This document shows positions 36,306 through 44,899 of a stretch of DNA of 64,000 bases, piece by piece. The DNA is from Clostridium saccharoperbutylacetonicum N1-4(HMT). Its GTDB lineage: Bacteria; Bacillota; Clostridia; Clostridiales; Clostridiaceae. The notes beneath the pieces were generated by a model, which had not been told where the DNA came from, made no database searches, and was given only the letters and a program-made list of their open reading frames with translations. Within the stretch, counting starts at the first letter, position 1; every line of letters starts with the position of its first letter. The DNA lies in assembly GCF_000340885.1 (NCBI RefSeq), contig NC_020291.1, positions 3,719,001 to 3,783,000 on the forward strand. The letters run 5' to 3'. Both the position numbers and the translations under genes were made by a program.

Positions 36306-36689
36306 TTACTTTTGTTTCATTCCAAAAGCAATCCACCGTCCATCTATATCTTCTAACACAAATTCCATATTATTATAATCTGTCATATGGAGTGGACGAA
36401 CAATTTTAGCACCTTTACTTATAAATTCATTTTGTAATGCTTTTTGATTGTCTGTAATAAAATAGGCATCTTCCCCATAACCATAGAGTTCCCTATTCGT
36501 ATAAACTTTTTCGCTATTTGCTTTAGTCAATACAATTTCCACACTATCGCGATAAAGGCATATATGTGGTTCTCTTACATCTAAATATTTAACAATTCTA
36601 AATCCCATAATCTCATTATAATACTTAGCGGTTTCTTCGATATTTGGTGTGGGAAACACTGCAAGTATTGAATGAAGAATTTTTTCCAT
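36306..36689 (-). CDS. VOC family protein (bleomycin/fosfomycin resistance fold)
   Basis: The protein is about 127 residues: ILAVFPTPNIEETAKYYNEI, GFRIVKYLDVREPHICLYRD, AYFITDNQKALQNEFISKGA and EFVLEDIDGRWIAFGM. This is the two-module VOC fold with a late Glu/Asp-rich strand. The start is ATG 36689, nine bases after GGAG. The TTG two codons earlier is too near. It is probably a small-molecule binding or resistance protein and is monocistronic. Confidence 0.8.
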   Translation of the reverse strand: MEKILHSILAVFPTPNIEETAKYYNEIMGFRIVKYLDVREPHICLYRDSVEIVLTKANSEKVYTNRELYGYGEDAYFITDNQKALQNEFISKGAKIVRPLHMTDYNNMEFVLEDIDGRWIAFGMKQK

Positions 36690-36793
36690 ACTCAATCTCT
36701 CCTTCTTTTATTACACCTAATTTATTAAATTCTGTACTATTTAAAATAGTATGTTTCTTTTATTTAAATCAAAAAATATTGTTATCAGTTCTT

Positions 36794-37255
36794 TTATCTT
36801 GATTTCATCATTAAATGTTCCGTTATTCCTTCCCTATATAAACTAGGTATAGTACCTACTTGAATGTATCCAATTTTATCATACAGTATTTTTGCATTTA
36901 GATTAAATTCTGCTACAACCAAAAATATTTTTGAATATTTTTTAAAACATTCATTCTCAACAAACTTTAAGAGTAATTTTCCTATACCTTGACCACGATT
37001 TTCACTTTTTACTGCGATAATATGTATATAAGGAAATGAATGAAAAACTCCTTTTGTTATAACCCAAACGAATCCCTTACAATTGTTATCATTGTCTATT
37101 GCGACATATATTTCTTCCTTGCAAAAACCTTCTTCTAGTGATTCTCGGGCACTACCTTTTTGTGAAAAGTATCTTCTCCCAAGTTCTGAATCAACTAATG
37201 CCACCTCACAATCATCTAAATAACTGATGTCTCCCTTAATAACTTTAATATCCAC
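36794..37255 (-). CDS. GNAT family N-acetyltransferase
   Basis: The 153-residue protein has IHIIAVKSENRGQGIGKLLL, the R/Q-G-x-G-I-G acetyl-CoA motif, and LVVAEFNLNAKILYDKIGYI. The N-terminal half (DCEVALVDSELGRRYFSQKG) is typical of acceptor-determining regions. Substrate unknown. It is independent of the other GNATs by subfamily. Confidence 0.83.
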   Translation of the reverse strand: MDIKVIKGDISYLDDCEVALVDSELGRRYFSQKGSARESLEEGFCKEEIYVAIDNDNNCKGFVWVITKGVFHSFPYIHIIAVKSENRGQGIGKLLLKFVENECFKKYSKIFLVVAEFNLNAKILYDKIGYIQVGTIPSLYREGITEHLMMKSR

Positions 37256-37313
37256 AATATAATGTCCTCCAATCTTAAAGCTGCTTTACAATAACTTAAC
37301 ATTTTGTATTTGT

Positions 37314-37342
37314 AAAAAAATCTTATTTCATTCATAAATTAG
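37314..37342. repeat. 30-bp dispersed direct repeat, copy 1
   Basis: An A-run followed by TCTTATTTCATTCATAAATT occurs here and identically at 39273-39303. Both copies lie just past the 5' side of minus-strand genes (upstream spacers). Confidence 0.6.
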
Positions 37343-37356
37343 ACTTTGTCAGTCAG

Positions 37357-37881
37357 TTAAATTTCATTATATGGATTTAATAATGCATATACATAGGTAT
37401 CCCAATATATAGGCTGTCCTTTCTCATCTTGATGGAATGAAACATTTTTTCTAAAATGTGCTTCACGTATCATTCCAATCTTCTCCATTAACTTCCATGA
37501 AGGTGCGTTTTGAGGAGCACATTCTGCATAAATTCTGTGAACACCTTGATTAAACATATAATCTATAACTGCTTTACTGGCAGAACTTCCAAATCCCTTA
37601 TGTTGATAATTCACATTTAATACATATCCCAGCTCTCTTGAATTAAAACTCCTATTTCCTAAATAAATATTTCCAATTACTTTATTCTCTTTTTTTAGCT
37701 CAATTGCATAGAATTCATCACTTTGCGCTCTGTATTCAATCTCTTTCTTTGCTTTTTTGCAAGAAAAATCTGGATATGCTTCAAATTCAGCATTAACTCT
37801 CTGCAGCATATATTCACATAAATCTTTTTCATCCCTTAACTCAAAATTACGAATAATTAATTCATCTGTCTCAATTCTCAT
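37357..37881 (-). CDS. GNAT acetyltransferase, RimJ/RimL type
   Basis: The 174-residue paralogue of the GNAT at 26.8 kb: IETDELIIRNFELRDEKDLC, ELGYVLNVNYQHKGFGSSAS, AECAPQNAPSWKLMEKIGMI and IYWDTYVYALL at the end. Motif A carries Q/H-K-G-F-G. Its spacing to a remnant upstream is very small (15 bases). Acceptor unknown. Confidence 0.85.
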   Translation of the reverse strand: MRIETDELIIRNFELRDEKDLCEYMLQRVNAEFEAYPDFSCKKAKKEIEYRAQSDEFYAIELKKENKVIGNIYLGNRSFNSRELGYVLNVNYQHKGFGSSASKAVIDYMFNQGVHRIYAECAPQNAPSWKLMEKIGMIREAHFRKNVSFHQDEKGQPIYWDTYVYALLNPYNEI

Positions 37882-37895
37882 TTTTATATTCTCCT

Positions 37896-38024
37896 TTAGC
37901 AGTAAAACCTGCTTCTCAAATTACAATTCATTAATGATAATTCTATTAAATCTTCAATTTCAACTTGTCCATCTATAATCCATGTATCATATTCTTCTGG
38001 TGTTCTAGATACATAATCATCCTA
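37896..38024 (-). pseudogene. C-terminal gene remnant upstream of the GNAT
   Basis: A frame without start reads DDYVSRTPEEYDTWIIDGQV, then EIEDLIELSLMNCNLRSRFY and stops at TAA 37896, immediately in front of the GNAT ribosome site. The GNAT's upstream spacer is thus partly made of another gene's tail. The parent is unknown. Confidence 0.4.
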
Positions 38025-38178
38025 ACCTTTCATTGTTTTAAAATAGCATAAATTGAATTATTATCACTTATATATTACATGATGTAAAAGACAATCATTT
38101 TTAATTTCTAATTTAAACTATATTTTAGTTCATGATTTATAAAAGATATCCAGTAACTATCTATATTAAAAACCTCTT

Positions 38179-39195
38179 TTAGAATATCTTCTTTAAAGCA
38201 CCTAACTTTTTACCATAAATTAAGGAAGCAATCTCTCTACTTATATATGTACCACCAGCCCCTCCCAATGATAAGAATTGATAGTTTACTAAATCATTGC
38301 TTAATACAACAATAGTAATATCGTCATCAATATATTTCTCAAAATGAGAAGTGTAACCATTCGCAATTCCCCCACCATGGCATATACTTTTACAATCAAA
38401 ATGTTTTTTAATAAGCAATCCATAGCCATATTTTACATACTTGCCATCATAGTGAGGCTCTTGCATTTCCCTTACTATTTGGGTTTTCAATAGTTTACCA
38501 TCCTGAATTGCTCTATCAAGCAAATAATAATCACCAACAGTTGATACAATATCACCACAAGCAAACCATAATGATGGGTCCATATAGAAGCCTTTTTCAC
38601 CCTTAATATAATTATTGGCTACATTTTTTTGTTCTTCATCACAAAAACCTGAATTATTCATTTTAGCAGGAATAAATATATGATTTTTAACATATTGGTG
38701 ATAGCTCATTCCAGAAACCATTTCAATTATCAAGCCAAGAATAAGATAATTGGTATTACTGTACGACCATTTTTCACCAACAGGAAATTTCAATTTATAA
38801 CCTTTTACAATTTGTAGTATTTCTTGGGGGGTATGATGTTCTCCCCATTTTATTTGTTTTTTTAGCATTATGTGGTTAGGTATCCCAGAAGTATGAGTTA
38901 GAAGATGATGAATTGTAATTCCTTGACCCTTGTATAAGTCTGGAATATAATCTTCAATATTCTGCTTCGTTGAAAGCATACCTTTTTCTGATAACTGCAT
39001 AATACATAATGCAGTTATTGGCTTTGTCATAGAACCAATCATGAATTTTGTTTCAGGTGTATTTTTTATTCCTTTTTCCTTATTTGAATACCCATATGAT
39101 TGATTAAATATAATTTCATTATTTTTTGATACCAATACATTTCCACTAAATTGTTTTTGTTTTTTAAAGTATTCATTTAAATTACTATCCGTCAT
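38179..39195 (-). CDS. serine hydrolase, beta-lactamase / class C-like family
   Basis: The protein is about 338 residues with the three penicillin-binding motifs: SxxK in MIGSMTKPITA, YxN in KWSYSNTNYLILG, and HGG in CHGGGIANGY. There is no signal peptide (start MTDSNLNEYFKKQKQF), so it is probably a cytoplasmic esterase/peptidase-like member rather than a secreted beta-lactamase. ATG 39195 is six bases after GGAGG. The ATG at 39201 abuts the site. Substrate unknown. Confidence 0.85.
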   Translation of the reverse strand: MTDSNLNEYFKKQKQFSGNVLVSKNNEIIFNQSYGYSNKEKGIKNTPETKFMIGSMTKPITALCIMQLSEKGMLSTKQNIEDYIPDLYKGQGITIHHLLTHTSGIPNHIMLKKQIKWGEHHTPQEILQIVKGYKLKFPVGEKWSYSNTNYLILGLIIEMVSGMSYHQYVKNHIFIPAKMNNSGFCDEEQKNVANNYIKGEKGFYMDPSLWFACGDIVSTVGDYYLLDRAIQDGKLLKTQIVREMQEPHYDGKYVKYGYGLLIKKHFDCKSICHGGGIANGYTSHFEKYIDDDITIVVLSNDLVNYQFLSLGGAGGTYISREIASLIYGKKLGALKKIF

Positions 39196-39272
39196 TGACA
39201 TCCTCCAATAACTTGTCCATATTTCATATAATCAATATTAACCAGTTCGCACTTACTTAACATTATTCATTT

Positions 39273-39303
39273 AAAAAAAATCTTATTTCATTCATAAATT
39301 AAA
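39273..39303. repeat. 30-bp dispersed direct repeat, copy 2
   Basis: Same sequence as at 37314-37342 (A-run then TCTTATTTCATTCATAAATT). It is followed here by a fragment of an APH gene tail. Confidence 0.6.
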
Positions 39304-39325
39304 ATTCATCTAACTTTTTCAATTT

Positions 39326-39380
39326 TACATATTACAACCATTCTTTTGAATGTTCTTCGATAAATTCAATTTCTGTTAGC
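39326..39380 (-). pseudogene. duplicated 3' tail of an aminoglycoside phosphotransferase gene
   Basis: The bases encode TEIEFIEEHSKEWL plus stop and match, with few substitutions, the last codons (AEIEFIKEHAKEWL) of the APH gene at 35.4 kb. Its 5' end runs into the stop codon of the S51 peptidase gene. Confidence 0.75.
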
Positions 39381-40035
39381 TAAAGGTTTTAACCTCTCCC
39401 AACAGAGTTATTTTTTCATCATCAATAATTATTCCACCAGTATTTGTAATTCCATATACTTTCTTTCTCTTTTCTTCTAATACCTTATTGATATACTGAT
39501 TAACCATTTCACTGCCTTCATAATGAACTTCAATATCAAATTCTTTAATAAAGTTAAGTCCTTTATTGTATGTAAATGTATTATAATCTCTATCTGGCGT
39601 AATGTGATATTCTGATATTTGAATCATTGCTCCTGCACTACTGCCAATAACAACACCTGTAAAACTTTGAATATACTCAATTAAATCAAATTCAATTAAA
39701 CGTAACATCATTTTATCAGGCAACCCACCAGTAAAGAATATTACATTGCTCTTTTTTATTTTATCTTTTGCATTTTCTACTGTATCTTTAAAGTAATTTA
39801 TAAAATTTATATTTTCTTCTTCAATTCCATAGCTCAAGAATGGTGTTACAATGCTTTCATAATATTTTCCAGTATTCCTACTATACGCATCCTGCCAATC
39901 GTTATCACTTCCTATTGTTTCACTAAAGGAAAATGGTATTATTAAAATCTTGTCATTAGGCATTATGTATTTTGATACTTTTTCCCTTGCCCAGCTTTCA
40001 TGAAAATTATATAAACTAAATAACATATTTACCAT
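39376..40035 (-). CDS. peptidase S51-type (dipeptidase E / cyanophycinase-like) class I glutamine-amidotransferase-fold protein
   Basis: The 219-residue protein has the nucleophile elbow VVIGSSAGAMIQ (Ser in GxSAGA), the strand NVIFFTGGLPDKMML, and late NTGGIIIDDEKITLLGEV. This is the S51 family arrangement of Ser-His-Glu hydrolases that remove Asp-X dipeptides or degrade cyanophycin-like polymers. It is cytoplasmic. Its stop codon lies exactly at a junction with an APH-gene tail, so the native C-terminus may have been altered by a few residues. Confidence 0.82.
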   Translation of the reverse strand: MVNMLFSLYNFHESWAREKVSKYIMPNDKILIIPFSFSETIGSDNDWQDAYSRNTGKYYESIVTPFLSYGIEEENINFINYFKDTVENAKDKIKKSNVIFFTGGLPDKMMLRLIEFDLIEYIQSFTGVVIGSSAGAMIQISEYHITPDRDYNTFTYNKGLNFIKEFDIEVHYEGSEMVNQYINKVLEEKRKKVYGITNTGGIIIDDEKITLLGEVKTFS

Positions 40036-40291
40036 AATTATTTCCTCACTTCTTTTTCATACCATAATTTTCTATTCAATATTGATTATAACATATCTTA
40101 CAAACATTGAAGTATTCAATTATTAAAGAACATTCTTAATTAATTGCTATTAATTTTATTACACAAAACCTATTACTCTTTTAACTCGATCATCTTAATT
40201 TCCCATTACTAAACTTTAAACTACTATTCAAATTAGAATTTGGAAGTTTCTATAACACAAATAATAAAAATTACTTAATCATTAATTAGTA
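40036..40291. other. divergent intergenic region without genes
   Basis: AT-rich spacer between the minus-strand S51 gene and the plus-strand Rrf2 gene. It contains short homopolymer-like stretches and promoters in both directions are expected, but I see no ORF or structured element before the Rrf2 promoter. Confidence 0.5.
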
Positions 40292-40340
40292 TTGACTAAA
40301 AATATAAAAGGATATATTATAGATAAATAGAGTCTATAAT
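40292..40340 (+). promoter_or_regulatory. Rrf2-gene promoter with overlapping 25-bp operator
   Basis: TTGACT (40292-40297), 17-base spacer, TATTAT (40315-40320). A dyad ATTATAGA-N9-TCTATAAT at 40316-40340 covers the -10 box. The placement implies autorepression. The same 25-mer, one base different, lies before the next gene. Confidence 0.75.
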
Positions 40341-40372
40341 ATCCGATTAATAATACTACATGGAGGATTAAT

Positions 40373-40753
40373 ATGAAATATACAAAAGCTACTAATTATG
40401 CATTACATATAGTTGCTTATATGATTAAGTATGATAAAAGAGATAATCTAAGTTTACTTCCTTTGGCAAACCATTTAAATACCTCGCCAAGTTATTTGTC
40501 AAAGATTTTAACACAGTTAGTTAAAGCTAATATAATTAAATCAACTCCCGGTGTTAATGGTGGCTATGTTTTGCAGAAGAGCAAAGAAGAAATTTCACTT
40601 TTAGATGTAATTAAGGCAACTGAAGGAAGTATCCCTATGTTTACATGTGAAATGAAGGAGAATCATGCGTGCAAAATTCAAAAAGCAATGGAAGAAGCCG
40701 AGAATATGATGGAAACCTATCTTAAAAATAAAAAACTATTTGAAATTATATAA
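40373..40753 (+). CDS. Rrf2 family transcriptional regulator
   Basis: The 126-residue protein has a winged helix at the N-terminus (TNYALHIVAYMIKYD, LPLANHLNTSPSYLSKILTQ) and a wing with TPGVNGGYVLQKSKEEISLL, the standard Rrf2 pattern. The C-terminal region keeps two cysteines (TCEMKENHACKI), fewer than the three needed for an IscR/NsrR-type Fe-S cluster, so it may sense redox or a metal differently. The strong promoter overlaps its own operator. GGAGG precedes the ATG by 7 bases. Confidence 0.88.
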   Translation: MKYTKATNYALHIVAYMIKYDKRDNLSLLPLANHLNTSPSYLSKILTQLVKANIIKSTPGVNGGYVLQKSKEEISLLDVIKATEGSIPMFTCEMKENHACKIQKAMEEAENMMETYLKNKKLFEII

Positions 40754-40787
40754 AAACAATTTAATTTCATAAGTTTTTTACGCTCTA

Positions 40788-40812
40788 ATTATAGATAAAT
40801 ACAGTCTATAAT
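40788..40812 (+). promoter_or_regulatory. second Rrf2 operator copy upstream of the methyltransferase gene
   Basis: ATTATAGA-N9-TCTATAAT, identical to 40316-40340 apart from one base in the spacer. It lies 18 bases before a possible promoter TTGTAC (40830-40835), 17 bases, TATTAC (40853-40858). The Rrf2 protein probably controls both genes. Confidence 0.7.
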
Positions 40813-40916
40813 ATATTTAATTAAAATAATTGTACTTGTGCTTTAAATAACTTATTACAATGTATATTCTAAAATGATATTTATATTATTAATAAAATTA
40901 TAAAGGAGATGTTTAT

Positions 40917-41546
40917 ATGTCTGAATTTTGGGAAAGAAGTTTTGCAGAAAAGCAAGCAATGTGGGGTCTTGAACCGTCAAGTACTGCAATTATAGTGTCA
41001 GATTACTTTGCTGAAAATAATTTAAAGGATATCCTAATTCCTGGTGTAGGATACGGAAGAAATATAAAACCGTTTATTGATAATAACATGGAAGTTACAG
41101 GAATCGAAATTTCTCGAACAGCAATTAATATTGCAAAGAAGAATGGAATTAATAATAAAATTTACCATGGATCAGTATCTGATATGCCTTTTGAAAATAA
41201 ACTCTATGATGGTGTAGCTAGCTTTGCACTTATTCATTTGTTAAATGAAGCTGAAAGAAAAAAGTTTATTAATGATTGCTATAACCATTTAAAGCCAGGT
41301 GGATATATGATTTTTACGGCTGTTTCAGAAAAAACTCCAATGTACGGCAATGGTACAAAGCTTGATGAAAATTATTATGAAACAACATACGGTGTGAAAC
41401 TGTTTTTCTATAATTCTAAGTCTATAGAGAAAGAATTCGAAAATTATGGACTTGTAGATTTCGTAGAGGTTGATGACATGTATAAGGATAATCCAGATAA
41501 ACCTCCAGTAAAATTTTTAATGATAAAATGCAGAAAGAAGATATAA
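40917..41546 (+). CDS. class I SAM methyltransferase (TehB/thiopurine-type)
   Basis: The 209-residue protein has motif I ILIPGVGYGRNIKPF, VTGIEISRTAINIAKKNG, DGVASFALIHLLNEAERK and LKPGGYMIFTAVS. The WERSFAEKQAMWGLEPSS opening resembles tellurite/thiopurine methyltransferase-like proteins. It likely detoxifies a small thiol, selenium, tellurium or similar compound (inference), which fits control by an Rrf2 stress regulator. AAAGGAG precedes ATG 40917, and a terminator follows. Confidence 0.82.
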   Translation: MSEFWERSFAEKQAMWGLEPSSTAIIVSDYFAENNLKDILIPGVGYGRNIKPFIDNNMEVTGIEISRTAINIAKKNGINNKIYHGSVSDMPFENKLYDGVASFALIHLLNEAERKKFINDCYNHLKPGGYMIFTAVSEKTPMYGNGTKLDENYYETTYGVKLFFYNSKSIEKEFENYGLVDFVEVDDMYKDNPDKPPVKFLMIKCRKKI

Positions 41547-41620
41547 AACCGATAAAGTTCTCAAATAAAATCATAAAATATAACTAAACCATATAATAGG
41601 ATAGTAATATAAGAAAATAA

Positions 41621-41650
41621 AAAATAGAACAAACGATGTTCTATTTTTTA
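41621..41650. terminator. bidirectional terminator between converging genes
   Basis: AAAATAGAAC / GTTCTATTTT stem, 7-base loop, T-run on the + strand and A-run upstream. It serves the methyltransferase and possibly the converging phosphoesterase. Confidence 0.75.
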
Positions 41651-41761
41651 TTTATCATCTGAAAAACATAAGTTCAATAGCCAGTTATTAGTTTGTCAGA
41701 ATTATGTATAGAAAAAAATCATAAATTTATTTTGAATAATGAGCTTAAATCAAATTCAATT

Positions 41762-42841
41762 TTATGATATATCAATAACTAAATCAGCCCCTCCCCCAAC
41801 TTTAGTTATAAAAATTTTACTTAAGTCGAAATTCACTGTAACAATATTTAAACATATTTCTGATGTTGTACCTATTGCCCTTGCTGGTGCATTTGGATTG
41901 CTTAAGGATTTTCTAGGCACATCATTCCATGTACTAATATATTTAATTCCATTTCTTGTCAATACTTGTTCACTATGCGTATGACCATAGAAAAATGCAA
42001 TAACCTTTCCAATTCCTTTTGAAGAAAAATCAACTGAAACTGATTGTCCAAAATCTCCAGTAGTTGCTATGGAATTGTATTTTACTCCCATCTTAAATGC
42101 ATCTATAATATTTAACATTACAGTTCCATTATATACAAGATTGTCTGCTCCTATCATTCCTTCTGGAAATGGATTAACATGTGTAAAGAACATAACCTTC
42201 CATTGCTCATCTGGCAGCTTCAAAGCAATATGCGCCAACCAGTTTAATTGAGCATTTGAGTAAGCATAAGTATTTTGTCCATCGTACTTCCATGCTGCAT
42301 TATTAGGTTGATTTTTAATATATGGAATATCAATAGAATTTAAAAAAATCGCTCTAACCTTGTATTCTGGAATATCATAGTAATAATACATACCTTCTCT
42401 ATTTGATTCATCAAATTGAACAATTCTATCTAGCCTTTTAAACATAATATTATATTGTTCTTTTGGTATCATAGTATATTTTACATTGTCTACTCCATTT
42501 GAAATTATAGAGTTATCATCATGATTTCCCTTAACAGTAAAATAATTATCAAAGGATATTTTACTAATTAATTTTTTTGCTGTATCTAAATGAATTTGCT
42601 TCGTTATTCCATTATCTAGATTGTCCCCACAACAAGCTGTAAACTTAATATCCATATTGTTATTTATATAGTTTATGGTCTCTATATCTGCAAAAGTTGA
42701 TGCTTCAGTAATATGGGGATCAGTAAAAAAAGAAAAACTCATTGTTTTTTGACCTTGAAACTCTTTTGCTTTTGCAATTTGTTGATCAATCATTTCTTGT
42801 AAATAAATTGGTATTTTATTCTCATAAGTTTTATTATTCAT
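41762..42841 (-). CDS. calcineurin-like metallophosphoesterase
   Basis: The 359-residue protein has the dinuclear-metal signature in order: FFTDPHITEAS (DxH), CCGDNLDNG (GDxxDxG), TVKGNHDDNS (GNHD), VMFFTHVNPFP (late His) and AFFYGHTHSEQ (GHxH). There is no signal peptide. Substrate class is phosphoester or nucleotide, otherwise unknown. The IYLQEMIDQQIAKAKEFQGQ helix at the N-terminus resembles those in Bacillus/Clostridium stand-alone phosphodiesterases. GAGGAGAAAA precedes the ATG. Confidence 0.87.
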   Translation of the reverse strand: MNNKTYENKIPIYLQEMIDQQIAKAKEFQGQKTMSFSFFTDPHITEASTFADIETINYINNNMDIKFTACCGDNLDNGITKQIHLDTAKKLISKISFDNYFTVKGNHDDNSIISNGVDNVKYTMIPKEQYNIMFKRLDRIVQFDESNREGMYYYYDIPEYKVRAIFLNSIDIPYIKNQPNNAAWKYDGQNTYAYSNAQLNWLAHIALKLPDEQWKVMFFTHVNPFPEGMIGADNLVYNGTVMLNIIDAFKMGVKYNSIATTGDFGQSVSVDFSSKGIGKVIAFFYGHTHSEQVLTRNGIKYISTWNDVPRKSLSNPNAPARAIGTTSEICLNIVTVNFDLSKIFITKVGGGADLVIDIS

Positions 42842-42980
42842 TTTTCTCCTCTGCTTTCATTATCATCTGAAATGTACAATTCCCCTAGTGCATAACTTTA
42901 AAATACACATATAATCCCTATGCTATAACCTGCTAAATAAAAGTATTTTCTTTTCCATAACAGCTTTAATATATATGTGA

Positions 42981-43862
42981 TCATTTTATACTCCCCTTAT
43001 ACCAACTAGGAACTGGATCTTTCATATTATTATACCATTCTAAAACATCTTGAGCTTGTTTTATCATAATATCAATTTCACTCTGTCCAAATTGAATTGC
43101 CCAAGGTAGAGATGATAAAGTATTGCTTGAAATGTATAATGCAAGCAATCGCCAAAAATCCATTGGCACATCACCATCAAAATATCTGTTTACCATCCCC
43201 GAAGCAAAAAGTGGCGATTGTTGTGCACACCAAACAATTCGATTAAATTCCTCCCATGGATCACCAAAATCATATCTATCAAAGTCAATAATTTGAAGTT
43301 TTCCTTCATAATCAATCATCATATTCCCCACATGGTAATCACCGTGTTGATAACATTGTGATCGATTTTTCAGCAAATAACGATTCTCATTTATATAGTC
43401 AATAAACGATTGTCCATTTTCATATTTTATAGGACAATCTTTATACATTTGGATCTTCCGCAGAATTTTACGATTAAATCGTACCTTCCATTCCTCTTGT
43501 GTATCAGGTGCTGGAATAGTATGAATATGCTTAAGTATTTTACCAGCCTCAATTCCATATAAATATTGTTCTTTATTGGTCAAAGTTGTAAGAATTTCTC
43601 CAAAATCCTCTCCTTCGATCCAACTTTGTAGAAAATATACGCCTTCATCACAAGTGCCAAATTCAATAGGTTTGCACATAGGAACACCAAGTTCCTCTAC
43701 ATGCTGCATCATTTCAAATTCAACTTTCTTACATTCTTTTTGCTCTATTTTTGAAATACGTAACAAATACTTTTTTCCTTCAGGAGTTATAACGCAATAT
43801 TTTATATCATCTGACCATCCTTTTTCAATCAATATCCTAGTCTTAAAATCATTTATAGGCAA
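42981..43862 (-). CDS. aminoglycoside phosphotransferase-family kinase
   Basis: The 293-residue protein has YQHGDYHVGNMMIDYEGKLQ (catalytic Asp/Asn loop) and IIDFDRYDFGDPWEEFNRIV (metal Asp), typical of the APH/Mph group. The N-lobe has CVITPEGKKYLLRISK. The start is TTG 43862, with GGAGATGG upstream, and no in-frame ATG is placed better. The promoter TTGTAT-17-TATAAT at 44031-44059 reads into it. Substrate unknown. Confidence 0.82.
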   Translation of the reverse strand: MPINDFKTRILIEKGWSDDIKYCVITPEGKKYLLRISKIEQKECKKVEFEMMQHVEELGVPMCKPIEFGTCDEGVYFLQSWIEGEDFGEILTTLTNKEQYLYGIEAGKILKHIHTIPAPDTQEEWKVRFNRKILRKIQMYKDCPIKYENGQSFIDYINENRYLLKNRSQCYQHGDYHVGNMMIDYEGKLQIIDFDRYDFGDPWEEFNRIVWCAQQSPLFASGMVNRYFDGDVPMDFWRLLALYISSNTLSSLPWAIQFGQSEIDIMIKQAQDVLEWYNNMKDPVPSWYKGSIK

Positions 43863-44030
43863 ACCTAACCATCTCCTTCTAGAAATGTAGATATTCTGTT
43901 AGATAAATTATAATTTGCTAAGAAACGCCTTTCTTATAATATTAGAATATCACTAATAACTATCAATATCTTCAAACCATTGTGCCGCAATACAAAAGTT
44001 TAAGCTTTAACAACATTCCTTTATTTTACA

Positions 44031-44059
44031 ATTATAATATTAATCCATAATTAATACAA
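44031..44059 (-). promoter_or_regulatory. promoter in repeated spacer copy 1
   Basis: On the minus strand TTGTAT (44054-44059), 17 bases, TATAAT (44031-44036). It faces the APH-like kinase gene starting at 43862. Confidence 0.72.
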
Positions 44060-44128
44060 ATTTAAAAATATCTAATAATTAAAGGTGTAATAGATAGTAT
44101 ATTAGTATTGCCTAGTTCTTAAATAAAA

Positions 44129-44168
44129 AAATACCGCAAATTCATTTTTATTGAATAATGCGGTATTT
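44129..44168 (-). terminator. terminator of the cat gene
   Basis: AAATACCGC / GCGGTATTT stem with an inner TTCA-TGAA pairing, followed by a T-run on the minus strand. It lies about 65 bases past the cat stop. The arm TGAATAATGCGGTATT recurs in the boxA-like promoter repeats. Confidence 0.8.
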
Positions 44169-44232
44169 CTTCTATTCTTTATTTTTATTACTCTATAAAT
44201 AATGTAATCAAGACATGACTATCTAAATATAT

Positions 44233-44892
44233 TTATTTATTTTCTAACCATTCTTGAAAACTAAATGCTAATTCTTGCATTTCATTAATAAATCTACTAG
44301 CATGATAACCGTCACAAACAGCATGATGTACTTGTATTGATATAGGAATAAATATTTTATTTTCTTGTTTGAAATATTTTCCTGCAGTAAAAATAGGAAT
44401 TAAATATGTTCCTTCATTATATACATTCAAATTAAACCCTGTAAAACTCACCCAAGGAATACTTGATACCGGAAATATATTGTCAGGTTCATTTGATTTC
44501 GGAGTAAACTTCATGATATTTCCATAGTTTTTTATATCATCAATATAATCACTATAAAAACGTAAAAAACTTTCGTTATATTCCGTCCAAATACTTGAAA
44601 ATGTTTCGTTTTCTTTATAAAAAATAGTATAGCTTGGATTCATGCTATCCCAATATCCTAAACTACCTTTATGGTCAAAACAAATACGGAATTCTTTATG
44701 ATTATTAACCACAGTTGCAATCATATAAATAAGTGTAGGATAAAATTTAATATTTTTAAGTTTAATTTCATACAATAAATCAGTTATCTCTATATTGGCA
44801 GTCATACTATAAGTACATTTCACAGTGTTTAAATAGTGTTCAAAGTATGGCTTTCTACTCCAATGATTAATATCTATTAAATTAAAATTCAT
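44233..44892 (-). CDS. cat: type A chloramphenicol O-acetyltransferase
   Basis: The 219-residue protein is the normal length for CatA. It has the catalytic HHAVCDGYHASRF (His190, Asp194), the N-terminal INHWSRKPYFEHYL, YPTLIYMIATVVNNHKEFR, and the substrate strand SSIPWVSFTGFNLNVY. It acetylates chloramphenicol with acetyl-CoA in the cytoplasm. Translation is predicted to be inducible: a leader peptide gene and an 11-bp stem covering the AGGAGG site lie directly upstream. A dead fragment of a second cat-like gene is at 28.5-28.7 kb. Confidence 0.93.
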   Translation of the reverse strand: MNFNLIDINHWSRKPYFEHYLNTVKCTYSMTANIEITDLLYEIKLKNIKFYPTLIYMIATVVNNHKEFRICFDHKGSLGYWDSMNPSYTIFYKENETFSSIWTEYNESFLRFYSDYIDDIKNYGNIMKFTPKSNEPDNIFPVSSIPWVSFTGFNLNVYNEGTYLIPIFTAGKYFKQENKIFIPISIQVHHAVCDGYHASRFINEMQELAFSFQEWLENK

Positions 44893-44899
44893 AATTTGG

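Larger units (their letters stand above)
44016..44168 (-). repeat. terminator-plus-promoter spacer, copy 1
   Basis: A 150-bp spacer whose promoter part (44016-44110) is nearly identical to 47369-47460, followed in both by a hairpin terminator. It ends the cat unit and starts the APH-like kinase gene. The other copy ends the AraC unit and starts the gene at 46.9-47.3 kb. Confidence 0.8.

Noticed and set aside
38179..39195. Beta-lactam resistance gene
   Set aside because: SxxK, YxN and HGG motifs are present, but no export signal. Esterase or peptidase-like function is equally possible.
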